From assembly GCA_002389045.1 (NCBI GenBank), contig DGNS01000015.1:233290-297289 (forward strand): DNA of 64,000 nucleotides, written 5' to 3'. The notes beneath the pieces were generated by a model. That model was not told where the DNA came from, ran no database searches, and saw only the letters and a list, made by a program, of their open reading frames with translations. Below are positions 15,825-24,329 of this stretch, piece after piece; position 1 is the first letter of the stretch, and each line of letters opens with the position of its first letter. This DNA comes from Thiotrichaceae bacterium UBA4486. Its GTDB lineage: Bacteria; Pseudomonadota; Gammaproteobacteria; Eutrophobiales; Eutrophobiaceae. Position numbers and translations under genes: made by a program.

Positions 15825-17246
15825 TCAGGTTTCCGCCGGGCGAGGTTTTTTAATCAGTGAATGCTCGTAGCCGGAAATGGTCAGGTTGCTGGCCATAATG
15901 GGTTCGGCTTCAAGACCATCATCCGGGTCCGGTTCCAGCGGACCTTTCCAGGCCAGCTTGAACAGGTAATAAACGCCGGCGGTGAATATGATGGCATAGA
16001 CGAAGATAAAAATAGTCAGGGACATACCTACGGCCCCGGCGGTCACCGGTGAGACGGAATCCGCGGTCCGCAACAGGCCGTAGACGGTATACGGCTGCCG
16101 TCCCACTTCCGCGGTAAACCAGCCGGCGATGACGGCAACGAATCCCGAGGGGCCCATGACGAAACAGGCCTTCTGGTAAATGATGTTGTCGGTCAGCCTG
16201 CCGGTACGCATCAGGTACAGACCTGTAAATGCAAGCAACAGCATGAGCATACCGATCCCGACCATGATGCGAAAACTCCAGAATACCGTGGCCACCGGTG
16301 GCCGTTCTTCCCGCGGCCATTCTTTCAGGCCCTTGATCTCGGCATTCAGATCATGAGCCACCACCAGGCTGCCCAGCTTGGGAATGGCAATCTCGTAATC
16401 ATTGGTTTCCTTTTCCTCGTTCGGGATACCGAACAGGATCATCGGCGCGCCCTGATGCGTTTCCCAGTGACCCTCCATGGCGGCCAGTTTGACGGGTTGA
16501 TGTTCATGAACGTTCACGCCATGCGAATGTCCGGCTGCGATCTGCAGGGGCGTGACGATGGCCGTGAAAACAATGCCCATCCGGAACATGAGCACATTGG
16601 CCGGTGTCTTGTTGTTTCTCAGTAATTGCAGTGCCGCGACCGAAGTTACCACGAAGCCGGTGGTCAGGTACGCAGCCAGCACCATGTGTACTAACCGGTA
16701 GGGAAAGGACGGATTGAAGATCACTTCCATCCAGCTGGTGGCGTAAAAGATGCCGTCACGGATTTCGTAACCGGCCGGTGTATGCATCCAACTGTTGGCG
16801 GCCAGGATCCAGAAGGCCGAAATCAGGGTACCGACGGCAACGATGCAGGTCGAGGCAAAATGCAGTTTACGCCCAACGCGGTTCCAGCCGAACAGCATGA
16901 TGGCCAGAAACGAGGCTTCCAGAAAAAACGCGGTCATCACCTCGTAGCCAAGCAGCGGGCCCAGCACGTTGCCGGTTTTCTCGGCGAACAGGCTCCAGTT
17001 GGTGCCGAACTGGTAGCTCATGACCACGCCCGATACCACGCCCATGCCGAAGGATATGGCGAAAATCTTTACCCAGAAGCGGTAGAGATTGAGGTAGATG
17101 TCCTTTCCGGTTTTCAGCCACAGGCCTTCCAGGAAAGCCAGGTAACTGGCAAGGCCGATGGTGAAGGCAGGAAAGATAATATGAAAGGAGACCACGAATG
17201 CGAACTGGATCCGCGCCAGCATGAGCATGTCGAGTGTCCCGGTCAT
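15825..17246 (-). CDS. cydA: Cytochrome bd-type quinol oxidase subunit I
   Basis: 473-residue haem-bearing subunit. Seen: LARIQFAFVVSFHIIFPAFT with the axial His for haem b595, RLVHMVLAAYL with a haem b558 His, KLAAMEGHW, and SFRIMVGIGM with the Met ligand. The quinol loop between helices VI and VII is short (no long insert after about residue 265), and the total length is below E. coli CydA (522 aa), typical of CioA. First gene of the cydAB(-DUF2474) operon. The upstream 60 nt separate it from the SMP-30-like gene on the same strand. Confidence 0.93.
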   Translation of the reverse strand: MTGTLDMLMLARIQFAFVVSFHIIFPAFTIGLASYLAFLEGLWLKTGKDIYLNLYRFWVKIFAISFGMGVVSGVVMSYQFGTNWSLFAEKTGNVLGPLLGYEVMTAFFLEASFLAIMLFGWNRVGRKLHFASTCIVAVGTLISAFWILAANSWMHTPAGYEIRDGIFYATSWMEVIFNPSFPYRLVHMVLAAYLTTGFVVTSVAALQLLRNNKTPANVLMFRMGIVFTAIVTPLQIAAGHSHGVNVHEHQPVKLAAMEGHWETHQGAPMILFGIPNEEKETNDYEIAIPKLGSLVVAHDLNAEIKGLKEWPREERPPVATVFWSFRIMVGIGMLMLLLAFTGLYLMRTGRLTDNIIYQKACFVMGPSGFVAVIAGWFTAEVGRQPYTVYGLLRTADSVSPVTAGAVGMSLTIFIFVYAIIFTAGVYYLFKLAWKGPLEPDPDDGLEAEPIMASNLTISGYEHSLIKKPRPAET

Positions 17247-17306
17247 AGTCGTTACCTCGTCCTCTGCCTGTTGTATCCGCCTGTTGCAGCGGGTCTGGCC
17301 CGACGG

Positions 17307-18170
17307 TTACCGTACCCGGTAACCGAGCAGGGTATTGTTGTTCATCATCGGCAATACTATCACCGAGTCATTTTCCATGTATTCATGATCGGCCATGCCC
17401 TGTTCCAGTTCGAGCAACAGCGTGGCATTGCCTGCGCGATCGATGCGATAGAGTTTACCGGCCATCCAGTCGGTTACATAGAAATCACCGCCCACCGGTT
17501 CGACGCCGTCAAGGTTGCCGACAGGGCTACCGCTGCCAAGGCTGTTGATGCTTTTATCCTCGAGGTTAACAGTTTTCAGGTGTCCCGGCACTTCGGTGGC
17601 AAAACCATCGGTCATGACGCCCCAGGCGCCGACGATCAACTGACCGTTTTCGGCATGCAGGCCGTTGGGATTTTCCAGCGCGGCATCCTCCAGCCAGACG
17701 CTGAAACTGCCGTTATCGAGCACATGGATGCGGTTGGTGACCATATCGGAAACGAAGACCCGGCCGTCCGCGGCAGCGGTAACATCGTTGAGAAATTGTG
17801 CATTGCTGTCGGTCCAGGTGTTGCTGATCACGGCGCCGGCGATATCAATTTCCACCAGGCTGTCGATGTCGGCCACGTAGAGGCGGCCATTGTGCAAGGC
17901 CAGACCCTTGGGCGCATCCAGGCCTGTAACCCAGTTCAGTTCAAGCATCTCGCCCGTGGGTGAGACTCTGGAGATAAAGCCGTTGCCGTCTTTGGCATCC
18001 GCGGCGCCGTTGACGTTGGAGACGTAGAGTGCTTCGCCGGCCGGATCATAAACAACGGATTCGGGATTGCTCAGTCCTGCCAGTTCCCAGATCCTGACCG
18101 GTTCCGCGGCCTGTACTGTGGCAGGGAGGATGCCGAGTATCAGAATAATGTTGTAGATAAATCGTTGCAT
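17307..18170 (-). CDS. SMP-30/gluconolactonase-like periplasmic beta-propeller protein
   Basis: 287 residues with a signal peptide (RFIYNIILILGILPATVQAA, cut after AQA-like site) and repeated propeller blades of the SMP-30/NHL type: ESVVYDPAGEALYVSNVNG, APKGLALHNGRLYVADID, ENPNGLHAENGQLIVGAWG and GNLDGVEPVGGDFYVTDW. Relatives are lactonases or ligand sensors; the catalytic metal site cannot be assigned with confidence. It lies upstream of cydA on the same strand but with its own leader, so operon membership is uncertain. Confidence 0.75.
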   Translation of the reverse strand: MQRFIYNIILILGILPATVQAAEPVRIWELAGLSNPESVVYDPAGEALYVSNVNGAADAKDGNGFISRVSPTGEMLELNWVTGLDAPKGLALHNGRLYVADIDSLVEIDIAGAVISNTWTDSNAQFLNDVTAAADGRVFVSDMVTNRIHVLDNGSFSVWLEDAALENPNGLHAENGQLIVGAWGVMTDGFATEVPGHLKTVNLEDKSINSLGSGSPVGNLDGVEPVGGDFYVTDWMAGKLYRIDRAGNATLLLELEQGMADHEYMENDSVIVLPMMNNNTLLGYRVR

Positions 18171-18283
18171 GGTAGTGGCTCCTTTGGGTTACAGCTTCAA
18201 ATCGTACTACTGTTCCTTTACCAAGGGAAGGGGTTCATTAGTAGTTTGTTACTTCAGTGTGAATCGAGTTCATGGACTTCCGG

Positions 18284-18658
18284 TTAACGGATTGTTTCCT
18301 GACCGGGATGTTCCAGGGTTTCCAGTACAAAATTATAGATGAATGCCGGCAATTCCTGGCCCGTATCACGAATGATCTTCTGCACACCACTGTAATCGAC
18401 CCGACCGTTCTGCACCAGGATGGGTGATTTTTTCATCTTCATGACCTTCTCCTCGCCGTCGTCCACCGCGTGATGTGACAAGCCTTGATCGCGCGTCCAC
18501 GTGAGGGCATGTTCGTTCTGGCCCTTGTTATAGCAAAGCTGGAAACGGAGAATGGATTCATCCTCAGCCAGCCATACAAACAGGTCCGTATTGTGATCCG
18601 TGAACCAGCGCTTCACAGGTTCGTTTTCTTCACTGATGACCGGTATTTCTTTGAGCAT
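18284..18658 (-). CDS. Hypothetical protein
   Basis: A 124-residue, charged, soluble protein I do not recognise. Visible: a Trp-rich beta-like region (DLFVWLAEDESILRFQLCYN), an acidic/basic stretch (DDGEEKVMKMKKSPILVQNG) and an alpha-helical C-terminus. No signal peptide or membrane segment. It stands alone between the SMP-30-like gene and trpC, with a repeat fragment upstream (18759-18781). Codon use resembles the chromosome, supporting a real gene. Confidence 0.6.
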   Translation of the reverse strand: MLKEIPVISEENEPVKRWFTDHNTDLFVWLAEDESILRFQLCYNKGQNEHALTWTRDQGLSHHAVDDGEEKVMKMKKSPILVQNGRVDYSGVQKIIRDTGQELPAFIYNFVLETLEHPGQETIR

Positions 18659-18788
18659 GGTTGTTCTCGTCCGGGAATCCCTGCCTGGAAATATGATGTC
18701 TTGTCGGGGCCAATCGGTTTAACCTGGAGAGATCAATAGAGAGATCCCTCATGTTCATTCGGGACAAGGTCCGAAATGACAAGCCGCA

Positions 18789-19586
18789 TTATCCAAACAA
18801 CTCTTTCAGTTTCTCACCCGGGTCATCGGCACTCAGGAAGGCTTCCCCGACCAGAAAGGCATTGACGTCGCGCTTTCGCAGTAACTGTACGTCCTTCGGC
18901 GAGTGAATACCACTCTCGCTGACCACGGTACGGTCGGGAAAGACATCGGTCAACAGTCCCAGCGTGGTTTCGAGGCTGGTTTCAAAGGTGCGCAGGTCGC
19001 GATTGTTGATGCCGATGAGCGGGGTACGCAGCATCAGGCCGCGTTCCAGTTCCTCGCGGTCGTGAACTTCGATGAGGGTATCCAGTCCGCATTCGTTCGC
19101 TACCCCGACCAGGTCCTGCATCTGCAGGTCGCTGAGAGCCGCCACGATAATCAGCACGCAGTCGGCGCCGAGGGCGCGCGATTCGTAGATCTGGTAAGGG
19201 TCGATCATGAAATCCTTGCGCAGCACCGGCAGTTCGCAGGCGTCCCGGGCTTGTTGCAGGTGTTCATCCGTGCCCTCGAACCAGGTGATATCGGTCAGCA
19301 CCGACAGGCAGGTAGCGCCGGCGTCTGCGTAGGAACGCGCGATCTCCGCCGGCTGGTAGTTATCACGGATCAGGCCTTTACTCGGCGAGGCTTTTTTGCA
19401 TTCTGCGATCACGGCGGCATTGCCCGCATCGATTTGCCGGCTGATGGCCTGGAAAAAACCGCGTTGCGGTTCACGGTCATCGGCGGCACTGCGCACGTGC
19501 TGAAGATTTTTTTTACGGCGCCGGTGCTCGAGTTCTTCCCGCTTGGTTTTCAGGATCTGTTCAAGAATGTCCGGTCTGTCCTGCAT
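18789..19586 (-). CDS. trpC: Indole-3-glycerol-phosphate synthase
   Basis: TrpC closes the indole ring in tryptophan synthesis (CdRP to indole-3-glycerol phosphate). 265 aa, a TIM barrel with VIAECKKASPSKGLI (catalytic Lys), VLRKDFMIDPYQIYESRA, GINNRDLRTFE and VVSESGIHSPKDV, all family signatures. It is the last gene of the gph-trpEGDC run, 2 nt after trpD. Monofunctional: no fused TrpF. Confidence 0.96.
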   Translation of the reverse strand: MQDRPDILEQILKTKREELEHRRRKKNLQHVRSAADDREPQRGFFQAISRQIDAGNAAVIAECKKASPSKGLIRDNYQPAEIARSYADAGATCLSVLTDITWFEGTDEHLQQARDACELPVLRKDFMIDPYQIYESRALGADCVLIIVAALSDLQMQDLVGVANECGLDTLIEVHDREELERGLMLRTPLIGINNRDLRTFETSLETTLGLLTDVFPDRTVVSESGIHSPKDVQLLRKRDVNAFLVGEAFLSADDPGEKLKELFG

Positions 19587-19588
19587 GT

Positions 19589-20614
19589 TCAGTTCACCTG
19601 TTGTTGCGTGAATGCCGCCAGTGCATCGAATTTTTCCCGGGCCCGGCCCTGGCTGATGACGTCGTCAGCGAGTTGTACACCGGCCTTCAGATCCGCGCAG
19701 ACATCGGCGGCATACAGCGCCGCGCCGGCGTTGAGACAGACAATATCGCGGGCCGCTCCCGGTGTGTCATCGAGCACCGACTGCATCAATGCCAGGCTTT
19801 CCTCGATACTGGAAACTTCGATCGATTGCAGGCTGCCGGTTTCGAAGCCCAGGTCTTCCGGTGCGATGGAATAACTGTTGATCTGTCCGTCTTTCAATTC
19901 GCAGATGTGGGTACGGGCGGCAAGACTGATTTCATCGAGGCCATCCTCGGAATGCACGGCGAGCACATGACGGCTGCCGAGTCGTTGCAGCACTTCCACC
20001 ATGGGTGTGAGCCAGTGGCGATCGAATACGCCAAGTACCTGGTTCGGCGCGGCGGCCGGGTTGGTCAACGGGCCGAGCAGGTTGAACAGGGTCCGTGTGC
20101 CGAGTTCCCTGCGCGGTCCGATGGCGTGTTTCATGGCACTGTGATGCAGCGGTGCAAACATGAAACCGATACCCACGGTGTTTATGCATTCAGCCACCTG
20201 TTCCGGAGTCAGTTCAAGTTTAATGCCGGCGGCTTCCAGCAGATCGGCGCTGCCGGAGTTGCTGGAGACCGAACGATTGCCGTGTTTGGCGACGCGGGCG
20301 CCACCGGCCGCGGCGACGAACGCCGAAGTCGTGGATATATTGAAAGTACTGGCGCCATCGCCGCCGGTGCCGCAGGTATCCACCAGGTGTTCCGGATCGG
20401 CTTCGACGCGGGAGCAAAGCGCGCGCATGACGCCGGCCGCGGCGCTGATTTCCTCAACCGATTCCCCTTTCATTCTCAGGGCGACGAGAAACCCCGCGAC
20501 CTGCGCATCACTGCATTGCCCGGTCATGATGGCCTGCATGATCGTTTGCATGGACCCGTAGTCAAGGTCCTGCCGGTTGATGACGGTATTGATCGCCTGC
20601 CTGATATCCATCAT
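19589..20614 (-). CDS. trpD: Anthranilate phosphoribosyltransferase
   Basis: Transfers the phosphoribosyl group of PRPP to anthranilate. Seen: VDTCGTGGDGASTFNIST (PRPP-binding GTGGD), KHGNRSVSSNSGSADLLEA, FMFAPLHHSAMK and GTRTLFNLLGPLTNP. The ATG at 20614 shares its A with the trpG TGA stop (TGATG), so translation is coupled; a second ATG follows at once. Not fused to trpG, unlike enterobacteria. 341 aa, a usual length. Confidence 0.96.
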   Translation of the reverse strand: MMDIRQAINTVINRQDLDYGSMQTIMQAIMTGQCSDAQVAGFLVALRMKGESVEEISAAAGVMRALCSRVEADPEHLVDTCGTGGDGASTFNISTTSAFVAAAGGARVAKHGNRSVSSNSGSADLLEAAGIKLELTPEQVAECINTVGIGFMFAPLHHSAMKHAIGPRRELGTRTLFNLLGPLTNPAAAPNQVLGVFDRHWLTPMVEVLQRLGSRHVLAVHSEDGLDEISLAARTHICELKDGQINSYSIAPEDLGFETGSLQSIEVSSIEESLALMQSVLDDTPGAARDIVCLNAGAALYAADVCADLKAGVQLADDVISQGRAREKFDALAAFTQQQVN

Positions 20615-21201
20615 CAACCCTGTGACCGGTCAAGAAAATTTTCCAGCAATTCGTGGCCGTAGGCAGTGAGGATGGACTCGGGATGAAACTGCACGCCGCT
20701 GATGGGTAACTCGCGGTGGCGTATACCCATGATCTCATCCATCCCGCCATTGTCATTCAGTGTCCAGGCGGTGATCTCGAGGCAGTCCGGTAACGAGGCC
20801 GGTTCGATAACCAGTGAGTGATAACGGGTGGCGGTGAAAGGACTGTCAAATCCGCGAAACACATCCTCGCCACGGTGATGAATTTCCGAGGTTTTACCGT
20901 GCATGATGCGGTTGGCGTGAACGATATTGCCGCCAAAAACCTGGCCGATACACTGGTGGCCGAGACAAACGCCGAGGATCGGGATCCTGCCCTTGAAGTG
21001 ATCGATCAGTTCCATGGAAATCCCTGCCTCGTTGGGCGTGCAGGGTCCCGGCGAGATGACAATGTGTTCCGGGGACAGCGATTCAATGGTGTCAATATCG
21101 ATGGCATCGTTACGGTAGACGCTGACTTCCTGACCCAGTTCGCCCAGGTACTGGACCAGGTTGTAGGTGAAGGAATCGTAGTTGTCGATCATTAACAGCA
21201 T
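20614..21201 (-). CDS. trpG: Anthranilate synthase component II (glutamine amidotransferase)
   Basis: Supplies ammonia to TrpE. Class I amidotransferase: MLLMIDNYDSFTYNLVQYL, oxyanion region SPGPCTPNEAG, nucleophile Cys in GVCLGHQCIGQVFGG, and the His-Glu pair in VQFHPESIL. 195 aa, normal. It overlaps trpD by TGATG and follows trpE after 18 nt. PabA-type dual use with a PabB elsewhere is possible. Confidence 0.95.
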   Translation of the reverse strand: MLLMIDNYDSFTYNLVQYLGELGQEVSVYRNDAIDIDTIESLSPEHIVISPGPCTPNEAGISMELIDHFKGRIPILGVCLGHQCIGQVFGGNIVHANRIMHGKTSEIHHRGEDVFRGFDSPFTATRYHSLVIEPASLPDCLEITAWTLNDNGGMDEIMGIRHRELPISGVQFHPESILTAYGHELLENFLDRSQG

Positions 21202-21219
21202 GTTATCTATACCGTTTGC

Positions 21220-22698
21220 TCAGTTTTCAAGGCCCTGTTCGGCCATGGCCACGGCGCGGAATATGGCCCGGCCCTTGTTCATGGTCTCTTCCCATTCGCT
21301 GGCCGGTATGGAGTCGGCGACGATACCGGCACCGGCCTGTATATGTAATGTGTGATCTTTAATGACCGCGGTGCGAATAGCAATGGCCGTGTCCATGTTT
21401 CCGGTCCAGGATAAATAGCCTACGGCCCCGGCATAAACACCGCGTTTGACCGGCTCCAGTTCGTTGATGATCTCCATGGCGCGGATCTTGGGCGCGCCCG
21501 ACACGGTGCCTGCCGGGAAGGTGGCGCGCAGGGCGTCAATCGCGGTCTTGTCGACGGGGAGTTTGCCGGTGACATTGGAGACGATGTGCATGACATGGGA
21601 ATAACGTTCAACGATCATCTTGTCGGTCAACTCGACGCTACCCGTTACAGCCACGCGGCCGATATCATTGCGGCCCAGATCGATCAGCATCAGGTGTTCG
21701 GCCAGTTCCTTGGGATCGTTGAGCAATTCCTCTTCCAGTTGCCGGTCTTCCTGCTCGTTGCGTCCCCGCGGCCGGGTGCCGGCAATGGGCCGCACGGTGA
21801 CTTCGTCATCCTCCTTGCGCACCAGGATTTCGGGCGAGGACCCGACAATGTAGAAATCGTCGAGGTTCAGGTAATACATGTAGGGTGACGGGTTCAAACA
21901 GCGCAGCGAGCGGTAAAGATTGATGGGCGGCGCCTCGAAGGGTATGGACAGCCGCTGTGACAGCACCACCTGCATGGTGTCACCATCAACGATGTATTGT
22001 TTTATGCGATCCACGGCCGCCTCGAAATCCTCGCGGCTGAAACCGGAGGTGAAATCCGTTTCCGACACCTGCCGTGTCGTTTGCGTGGTAGTGTCAGGCA
22101 GCTTGCCGATTTTCAGCTTGCCGGCGATCTGGTTCAGTTGATCATTGGCCTTTTCCCAGGCGCCGGTTTCTTCCGGGTTGGCCAGCACGATGATGTAAAG
22201 TTTGCCGCCCAGGTTATCAAACACAATCACCTGTTCGGAAACCATCAGCAGAATGTCCGGGCAATCAATAGGGTCGGGCTTGTCGCCGGCCTCGAGACGT
22301 TCTTCAATATACTGGATGCACTCGTAGCCGAAGTAGCCAACCAGACCGCCGTTAAAGCGCGGCATGTGTTCGATATTCGCTACCCGGAAATCCCTGTGCA
22401 GGGATTCGATCTCCGCCAGCGGATCCGCGGCGGTGAACTCATCGATGATCTCGCCATCCTGTTCCAGGGTGATGCGGTGGCCATGCACCTTGATGATGGT
22501 CGTGGCCGGCAGTCCGATGATGGAATAACGTCCCCATTTCTCGCCGCCCTGAACCGATTCTAGCAGGTAGGAGTACGGACCGTTAGCCAGCTTCAGGTAG
22601 GCGCTGAGCGGTGTTTCCAGATCCGCCAGTACTTCGCGCATCAACGGGATACGGTTATAGCCCTCGGCGGCGAGTTGTTGAAACTGCTCAGGCGTCAT
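21220..22698 (-). CDS. trpE: Anthranilate synthase component I
   Basis: Converts chorismate to anthranilate with TrpG. 492 aa with the N-terminal tryptophan feedback site (YSYLLESVQGGEKWGRYSII, containing LLES) and C-terminal chorismate-binding signatures RPIAGTRPRG, DLGRNDIGRVA, ATFPAGTVSGAPKIRAMEII and QAGAGIVADS. The ATG overlaps the gph stop (ATGA), tying tryptophan synthesis to rpe-gph expression. No trp leader peptide is seen, as trpE is not operon-first. Confidence 0.96.
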   Translation of the reverse strand: MTPEQFQQLAAEGYNRIPLMREVLADLETPLSAYLKLANGPYSYLLESVQGGEKWGRYSIIGLPATTIIKVHGHRITLEQDGEIIDEFTAADPLAEIESLHRDFRVANIEHMPRFNGGLVGYFGYECIQYIEERLEAGDKPDPIDCPDILLMVSEQVIVFDNLGGKLYIIVLANPEETGAWEKANDQLNQIAGKLKIGKLPDTTTQTTRQVSETDFTSGFSREDFEAAVDRIKQYIVDGDTMQVVLSQRLSIPFEAPPINLYRSLRCLNPSPYMYYLNLDDFYIVGSSPEILVRKEDDEVTVRPIAGTRPRGRNEQEDRQLEEELLNDPKELAEHLMLIDLGRNDIGRVAVTGSVELTDKMIVERYSHVMHIVSNVTGKLPVDKTAIDALRATFPAGTVSGAPKIRAMEIINELEPVKRGVYAGAVGYLSWTGNMDTAIAIRTAVIKDHTLHIQAGAGIVADSIPASEWEETMNKGRAIFRAVAMAEQGLEN

Positions 22699-23372
22699 GA
22701 TGCCTGCAGATGCCGTGGCAGTTCAGCCAGGGAATCCACCACTGCATCGGGATTGGCCGCGTTGATATCCATGCCGCGATTATAACCGTAAGAGACGCAG
22801 AGAATGTTGAATCCGGCCGCCCGTGCCGCACCCACATCATTGATGGAATCACCCACCATCAGTGAGACTGCCGGCGACACCGAAAAATACTCCGCCGCGT
22901 GCAGTAGCGGCAGCGGATCGGGTTTGCGTCGGGGCAGGGTGTCGCCGCAAATAACGATGCCGAAATCATCATAGATTCCCAGTGTCTGCAGCAGGATTTC
23001 GGTGAAGCGGGTGCGCTTGTTGGTGACGCAACCAAGTTTGTAGCCAGCCGATTTGAGATAGTGCATTCCGTCCTCCACACCCGGATAGAAACGGCTGTGA
23101 CGGGCCGCGTTATCGGCATAGATGTCCATGAACAGGGGGAAAGCGTGTTCGAACAACGCCGTGTCGGGTTCGCCGTCGTCGTCATCGGTGAGTGCGCGTT
23201 TGACCAGCGTCTCTATACCGTTACCGACCCAGTTCCGTATCTTGTCCTCGCCCCGCTGCGGGAGGCCGATTTCCTGCAGCATGGTGTCCACCGAGTAGGC
23301 CAGATCCGGCACCGTATCCACCAGTGTGCCATCGACATCAAGCAGGACCATTTCTGTGCGGGTGAATGCCAT
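22695..23372 (-). CDS. gph: Phosphoglycolate phosphatase (HAD family)
   Basis: Dephosphorylates 2-phosphoglycolate. HAD motifs: LLDVDGTLVDTVPD (nucleophile Asp), GCVTNKRTRF (motif II Thr), PRRKPDPLPLLHA (motif III Lys) and MVGDSINDVGAARAAG (motif IV). 225 aa from the ATG at 23372, chosen because earlier in-frame codons read through rpe in the wrong phase. It lies 19 nt after rpe. The rpe-gph-trp order is conserved in many gammaproteobacteria. Confidence 0.94.
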   Translation of the reverse strand: MAFTRTEMVLLDVDGTLVDTVPDLAYSVDTMLQEIGLPQRGEDKIRNWVGNGIETLVKRALTDDDDGEPDTALFEHAFPLFMDIYADNAARHSRFYPGVEDGMHYLKSAGYKLGCVTNKRTRFTEILLQTLGIYDDFGIVICGDTLPRRKPDPLPLLHAAEYFSVSPAVSLMVGDSINDVGAARAAGFNILCVSYGYNRGMDINAANPDAVVDSLAELPRHLQAS

Positions 23373-23391
23373 CGTCTGCCAATCAACCGGT

Positions 23392-24054
23392 TTATGCCGC
23401 CAGTTGCTTGCGCATGGCCGAGATGGTGGCGGCGTAGTCCTTACTGCCGAAAATAGCGGAACCGGCGACAAAGGTGTCGGCGCCGGCGGCGGCGATTTCA
23501 GCGATGTTGTCGATCTTGACGCCACCATCGATCTCCAGGCGGATGTCGCGGCCGCCGGCATCGATGAGTTTGCGGGCCTCACGCAGTTTCTCCAGGCTGG
23601 AGGGAATAAAGGACTGGCCGCCGAAGCCCGGATTGACCGACATCAGCAGGATCATGTCCAGCTTGTCCATGACATGCCGCAGCACGTCCAGCGGCGTCGC
23701 GGGGTTGAACACCAGCCCGGCCTTGCAACCATTGTCCCGGATCAACTGCAGGCTGCGATCGATGTGCTCGCTGGCTTCCGGATGGAAAGTGATGTATGTG
23801 GCGCCGGCGCGGGCGAATTCGGGGATAATGGCGTCCACGGGCTTGATCATCAGGTGCACATCCAGCGGGGCGCTGATGCCGTGTTTGCGCAGGGCCTCAA
23901 CCACGATGGGACCGAAGGTCAGGTTCGGTACGTAGTGGTTATCCATGACGTCGACATGGAGAAAATCGGCCCCGGCGGCGAGGACGGCTTCGGCTTCTTC
24001 ACCCAGTTTCGCCATGTTGGCCGAGAGGATGGATGGTGCGATGACGTAGTCCAT
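23392..24054 (-). CDS. rpe: Ribulose-phosphate 3-epimerase
   Basis: Interconverts ribulose-5-P and xylulose-5-P in the pentose phosphate pathway. 220-aa TIM barrel: APSILSANMAKLGEEAEAV, FLHVDVMDNHYVPNLTFGP (metal His/Asp), DVHLMIKPVD, LMSVNPGFGGQSFIP and LEIDGGVKIDNI. First gene of the rpe-gph-trpEGDC transcript; the upstream 60 bases precede a heptanucleotide repeat array. Confidence 0.96.
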   Translation of the reverse strand: MDYVIAPSILSANMAKLGEEAEAVLAAGADFLHVDVMDNHYVPNLTFGPIVVEALRKHGISAPLDVHLMIKPVDAIIPEFARAGATYITFHPEASEHIDRSLQLIRDNGCKAGLVFNPATPLDVLRHVMDKLDMILLMSVNPGFGGQSFIPSSLEKLREARKLIDAGGRDIRLEIDGGVKIDNIAEIAAAGADTFVAGSAIFGSKDYAATISAMRKQLAA

Positions 24055-24115
24055 GGAATGCGTGGTATTGTTCCGGAAAAGAAGCGCAACTTTACCTGAT
24101 CAGGTGGCGGGGCGC

Positions 24116-24185
24116 CAGATTGCAGACTTCAGATTTCAGACATCAGACATCAGACTACAGACTACAGACGACAGATTACAGATGG
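24116..24185. repeat. Heptanucleotide array, CAGAYNN x10
   Basis: Ten back-to-back 7-bp units beginning CAGA or CAGAC: CAGATTG, CAGACTT, CAGATTT, CAGACAT (twice), CAGACTA (twice), CAGACGA, CAGATTA, CAGATGG. It lies between rpe and the DUF3530 gene. It belongs to the same heptad-type family seen at 34192, 37701, 37820, 48395, 61347 and 63965. Confidence 0.9.
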
Positions 24186-24245
24186 CAGGGAACAGGTAAC
24201 TGGGAACAGGGATTTGTGAATCGTGACTGGATCGAGAATACTATT

Positions 24246-24322
24246 TACCAATCACCAATCACCAATCACCAATCACCAATCACCAATCACCAATCACCAA
24301 TCACCAATCACCAATCACCAAT
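24246..24322. repeat. Perfect heptanucleotide tandem repeat, CACCAAT x11
   Basis: Eleven consecutive 7-bp units (the first TACCAAT, then ten CACCAAT without a mismatch). The array ends 7 nt before the GTG start of the DUF3530 protein, so it occupies the ribosome-binding region. Perfect identity suggests recent expansion. Seven is not a multiple of three, so copy changes shift any upstream in-frame fusion. Confidence 0.95.
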
Positions 24323-24329
24323 CACTGTC

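Noticed and set aside
16782..17963. 393-codon plus-strand frame over cydA and the SMP-30-like gene
   Set aside because: Lies opposite conserved cytochrome bd and propeller genes; no start signal or domain.
18903..20662. Long plus-strand frames opposite trpC and trpD
   Set aside because: Complementary to TrpC and TrpD with intact signatures; no protein-like features.
24116..24322. CRISPR array
   Set aside because: Units are 7 bp, tandem and without spacers; no cas genes.
24120..24329. N-terminal extension of the DUF3530 protein (70 codons)
   Set aside because: The text (DYRLQ, QSPITNH units) is only translated heptad repeat; the signal peptide begins at GTG 24330.
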